A DNA stretch of 5,272 nucleotides from the NCBI GenBank assembly GCA_023269455.1, contig JAHFTG010000174.1:1-5272 (forward strand), in the 5' to 3' direction. A model generated the notes under the pieces. It had not been told where the DNA came from. It did no database searches and was given only the letters and a program-made list of their open reading frames with translations. Positions within the stretch are counted from its first letter, which is position 1; the number at the start of each line of letters is the position of its first letter. This DNA comes from Opitutaceae bacterium (GTDB lineage Bacteria > Verrucomicrobiota > Verrucomicrobiia > Opitutales > Opitutaceae). Positions 3,949-5,272 of this stretch are shown one piece after another. The position numbers and the translations under genes are program-made.

Positions 3949-5272
3949 CTAAAGTCCGAGGGGATGAAGGTGGGCGAGCACGTCAACCACCAACGGGTCG
4001 TCGCGGAGGTCGGCCCACGGGCGGTTGCTGGAGATGCGGATGAAGAGCTGGTCGCCGCCTTTGCGGAAGCCGTAGCGGAGGGCGAGCTGGAGCAACGCGC
4101 GCGGCGAACGGGGATCAATCTGCACGATCGGGTGGCCGTCGTAGAGGTGCCAATACCAGACGTTGGCGAAGAACGGGCCGTTTTTGAAGGAGCGGTATTC
4201 GGGGTCGGGCAATGGCTGGCCTGCGGCAAGGAAGGGAGACGGCGCGGGCGAGCGGGGTTGGGTTTCCCAGCCGCTGCCTGGCCAGCAGGCATCAGGCGTG
4301 TGCGAGGCGACGAGGCTCACGGGGGCGCGGCCGGGCGGCCAGTAGGCGAGGTAAAAGGTGATCTGCTCGACCGACCCGCTGGCGGTGGTGCGGCTGTAAC
4401 TGCGCTGGATGAGGTGATCGGTCTGGAGCGTGGCGCTGAACAGATAAAGGTCGTGCGTGGTGATGATGTTCCAGCCTGCGACCTGAGCGGGGAGAATCGC
4501 TTCGAGATCGGGCGCGGTGACGGAAGAGCGCGTGGAGCCGTGGGTGTTGAACGCGAAGAAGGTGACCATCAGCACGGCGGCGGAGAGTCCGACGGGGACG
4601 GCCCAGCGGGCGGGCGAAGAAGCTGAGAGTTGAGAGGCTAGAGCTGAGAGCTTCGGAGGCGGCGAGGCGGAAGCGGGTGGGCGATCTTCGAGGTAGAAGG
4701 CGAGTCCGCCGAGGATGAGGGAAGTGACGCCGAGGACGGCGAAGCCGGTGAAGTCGTGCCAGGAGCCGCCGATGTCGATGCCGGCGTTGGCGAAGAGCGT
4801 GAGGAGGAGTGAGCGCAGGAGATTCATCCCAATGGCGAGGGGCGCGGCGAGACCGACGATGAGCATGCGTTTCCAAGGACGGCGCACCAGCGTGGCGGAA
4901 AAGAACAGGCCGGCCACGATGCACGAGACGAGGCTGCGCACACCGCTGCAGGCTTCCTCGACGCCGACCGTGGTGTGGGCGAGCTCGATGACGGTGCCGG
5001 TGGTGCTCGCGGGGATACCGAAGAGATGCAGGGCGTGGATCACGACCTGCGTGACCCACAACTGAAGGGTCAACGTGATGTGCTGGTAAGTGCCGGGGGG
5101 GATCGGCGCGCTGAGCGGCCAGAGGCCGACGGCGACGAGCGAAGACCAGTTGAGCGGAATGTGTTTAACGCGGTCACTCGCCAGCCAGAGCAATGCGGCG
5201 AAGAGCAGCAGTGCGGGGGCGCACGCGAGCATCATGCCGACGAGGGCGTGGGACCAATCGACGGCGGCGGCG
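3949..5272 (-). CDS. Exosortase fused to EpsI domain (5' end outside window)
   Basis: This is an integral inner-membrane cysteine transpeptidase/protease of the exosortase family, fused to the exosortase-associated EpsI (DUF3485) domain. Exosortases process proteins with C-terminal PEP-CTERM-like tags for export to the envelope or polysaccharide matrix. Counted from the internal ATG at 5235, the catalytic triad is visible as Cys96 in EEACSGVRS, Arg141 in NLLRS and His160 in WHDFTG. Several membrane helices lie between residues 3 and 181. A Pro/Ala/Ser linker (about 184-210) leads to a further helix (about 211-229) and then EpsI (about 240-425), with the signature SHTPDACWPGSGW (311-323). The frame stays open upstream of 5235 to the window edge, and those codons include WSHA, close to the WSHG motif seen early in exosortases. 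The true start therefore probably lies beyond 5272. Subfamily is not assigned, and no tagged substrate is encoded here. Part of the linker is made of a dispersed repeat. Confidence 0.94.
   Translation of the reverse strand, partial: AAAVDWSHALVGMMLACAPALLLFAALLWLASDRVKHIPLNWSSLVAVGLWPLSAPIPPGTYQHITLTLQLWVTQVVIHALHLFGIPASTTGTVIELAHTTVGVEEACSGVRSLVSCIVAGLFFSATLVRRPWKRMLIVGLAAPLAIGMNLLRSLLLTLFANAGIDIGGSWHDFTGFAVLGVTSLILGGLAFYLEDRPPASASPPPKLSALASQLSASSPARWAVPVGLSAAVLMVTFFAFNTHGSTRSSVTAPDLEAILPAQVAGWNIITTHDLYLFSATLQTDHLIQRSYSRTTASGSVEQITFYLAYWPPGRAPVSLVASHTPDACWPGSGWETQPRSPAPSPFLAAGQPLPDPEYRSFKNGPFFANVWYWHLYDGHPIVQIDPRSPRALLQLALRYGFRKGGDQLFIRISSNRPWADLRDDPLVVDVLAHLHPLGL
4621..4659 (+). repeat. Dispersed repeat fragment inside the exosortase linker
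   Basis: AGAGGCTAGAGCTGAGAGC (4633-4651) is identical to intergenic 3746-3764, and GAGAGCTTCGGAGG (4646-4659) is identical to 1902-1915 beside repeat C. AGCTGAGAG also occurs twice locally (4621-4629 and 4642-4650). On the coding strand this segment is read in frame as part of PPPKLSALASQLSAS (about residues 192-206), exactly at the junction between the exosortase and EpsI domains. Confidence 0.65.

Noticed and set aside
3964..4626. Plus-strand 220-codon frame opposite the EpsI domain
   Set aside because: It is antisense to the conserved exosortase/EpsI frame, and its composition is typical of a shadow.

Overview
The window looks like high-GC DNA from a Gram-negative bacterium, most likely a member of the Verrucomicrobiota, perhaps Opitutaceae. 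This is an inference from three things. The window holds an exosortase fused to an EpsI domain (the PEP-CTERM sorting machinery), a FabV-type enoyl reductase, and AG-rich dispersed repeat debris between genes of a kind common in that group. No 16S gene or other firm taxonomic marker is present. Every convincing gene lies on the minus strand, so the plus strand is G-rich. The long plus-strand open frames (for example the Gly/Asp/Glu-rich frame over 557-1885) are antisense shadows.

Reading in the direction of transcription, from high to low coordinates: (1) 5272-3949 is the 3' part of an exosortase/EpsI fusion gene whose 5' end lies outside the window. It is followed after 9 nt by an unannotated-looking 30-codon gene for a tiny one-helix membrane protein (3939-3847). 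(2) An approximately 300-bp intergenic stretch (3846-3547) contains short repeat fragments and a possible leader ORF. (3) An ECF sigma factor (3546-2938) and an RskA-type membrane anti-sigma factor (2941-2045) form an ATGA-overlapping pair. (4) A 222-bp gap holds copy C of a dispersed repeat. (5) fabV (1822-632) ends at a good intrinsic terminator (599-572). (6) About 570 bp of non-coding sequence (1-571) contains repeat copies A and B and short mosaic repeat fragments.

The genes fall into three separate jobs. The exosortase would process and sort C-terminally tagged envelope or exopolysaccharide-matrix proteins. The sigma/anti-sigma pair would transduce an envelope signal into transcription. 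FabV would carry out the last reduction of each fatty-acid elongation cycle. No single new system linking them is visible. The proximity of the exosortase and an ECF/RskA module is suggestive at most.

The least expected content is non-coding. An approximately 90-bp repeat is present three times. Copies A and C, which flank fabV as direct repeats, are identical over 79 bases. Each carries a terminator-like hairpin with a T run, a cTTCGg tetraloop hairpin and a terminal TGAT-loop hairpin, and the first hairpin can be replaced by a perfect 8-bp long-range pairing. A second short repeat has become part of the coding sequence of the exosortase-EpsI linker.
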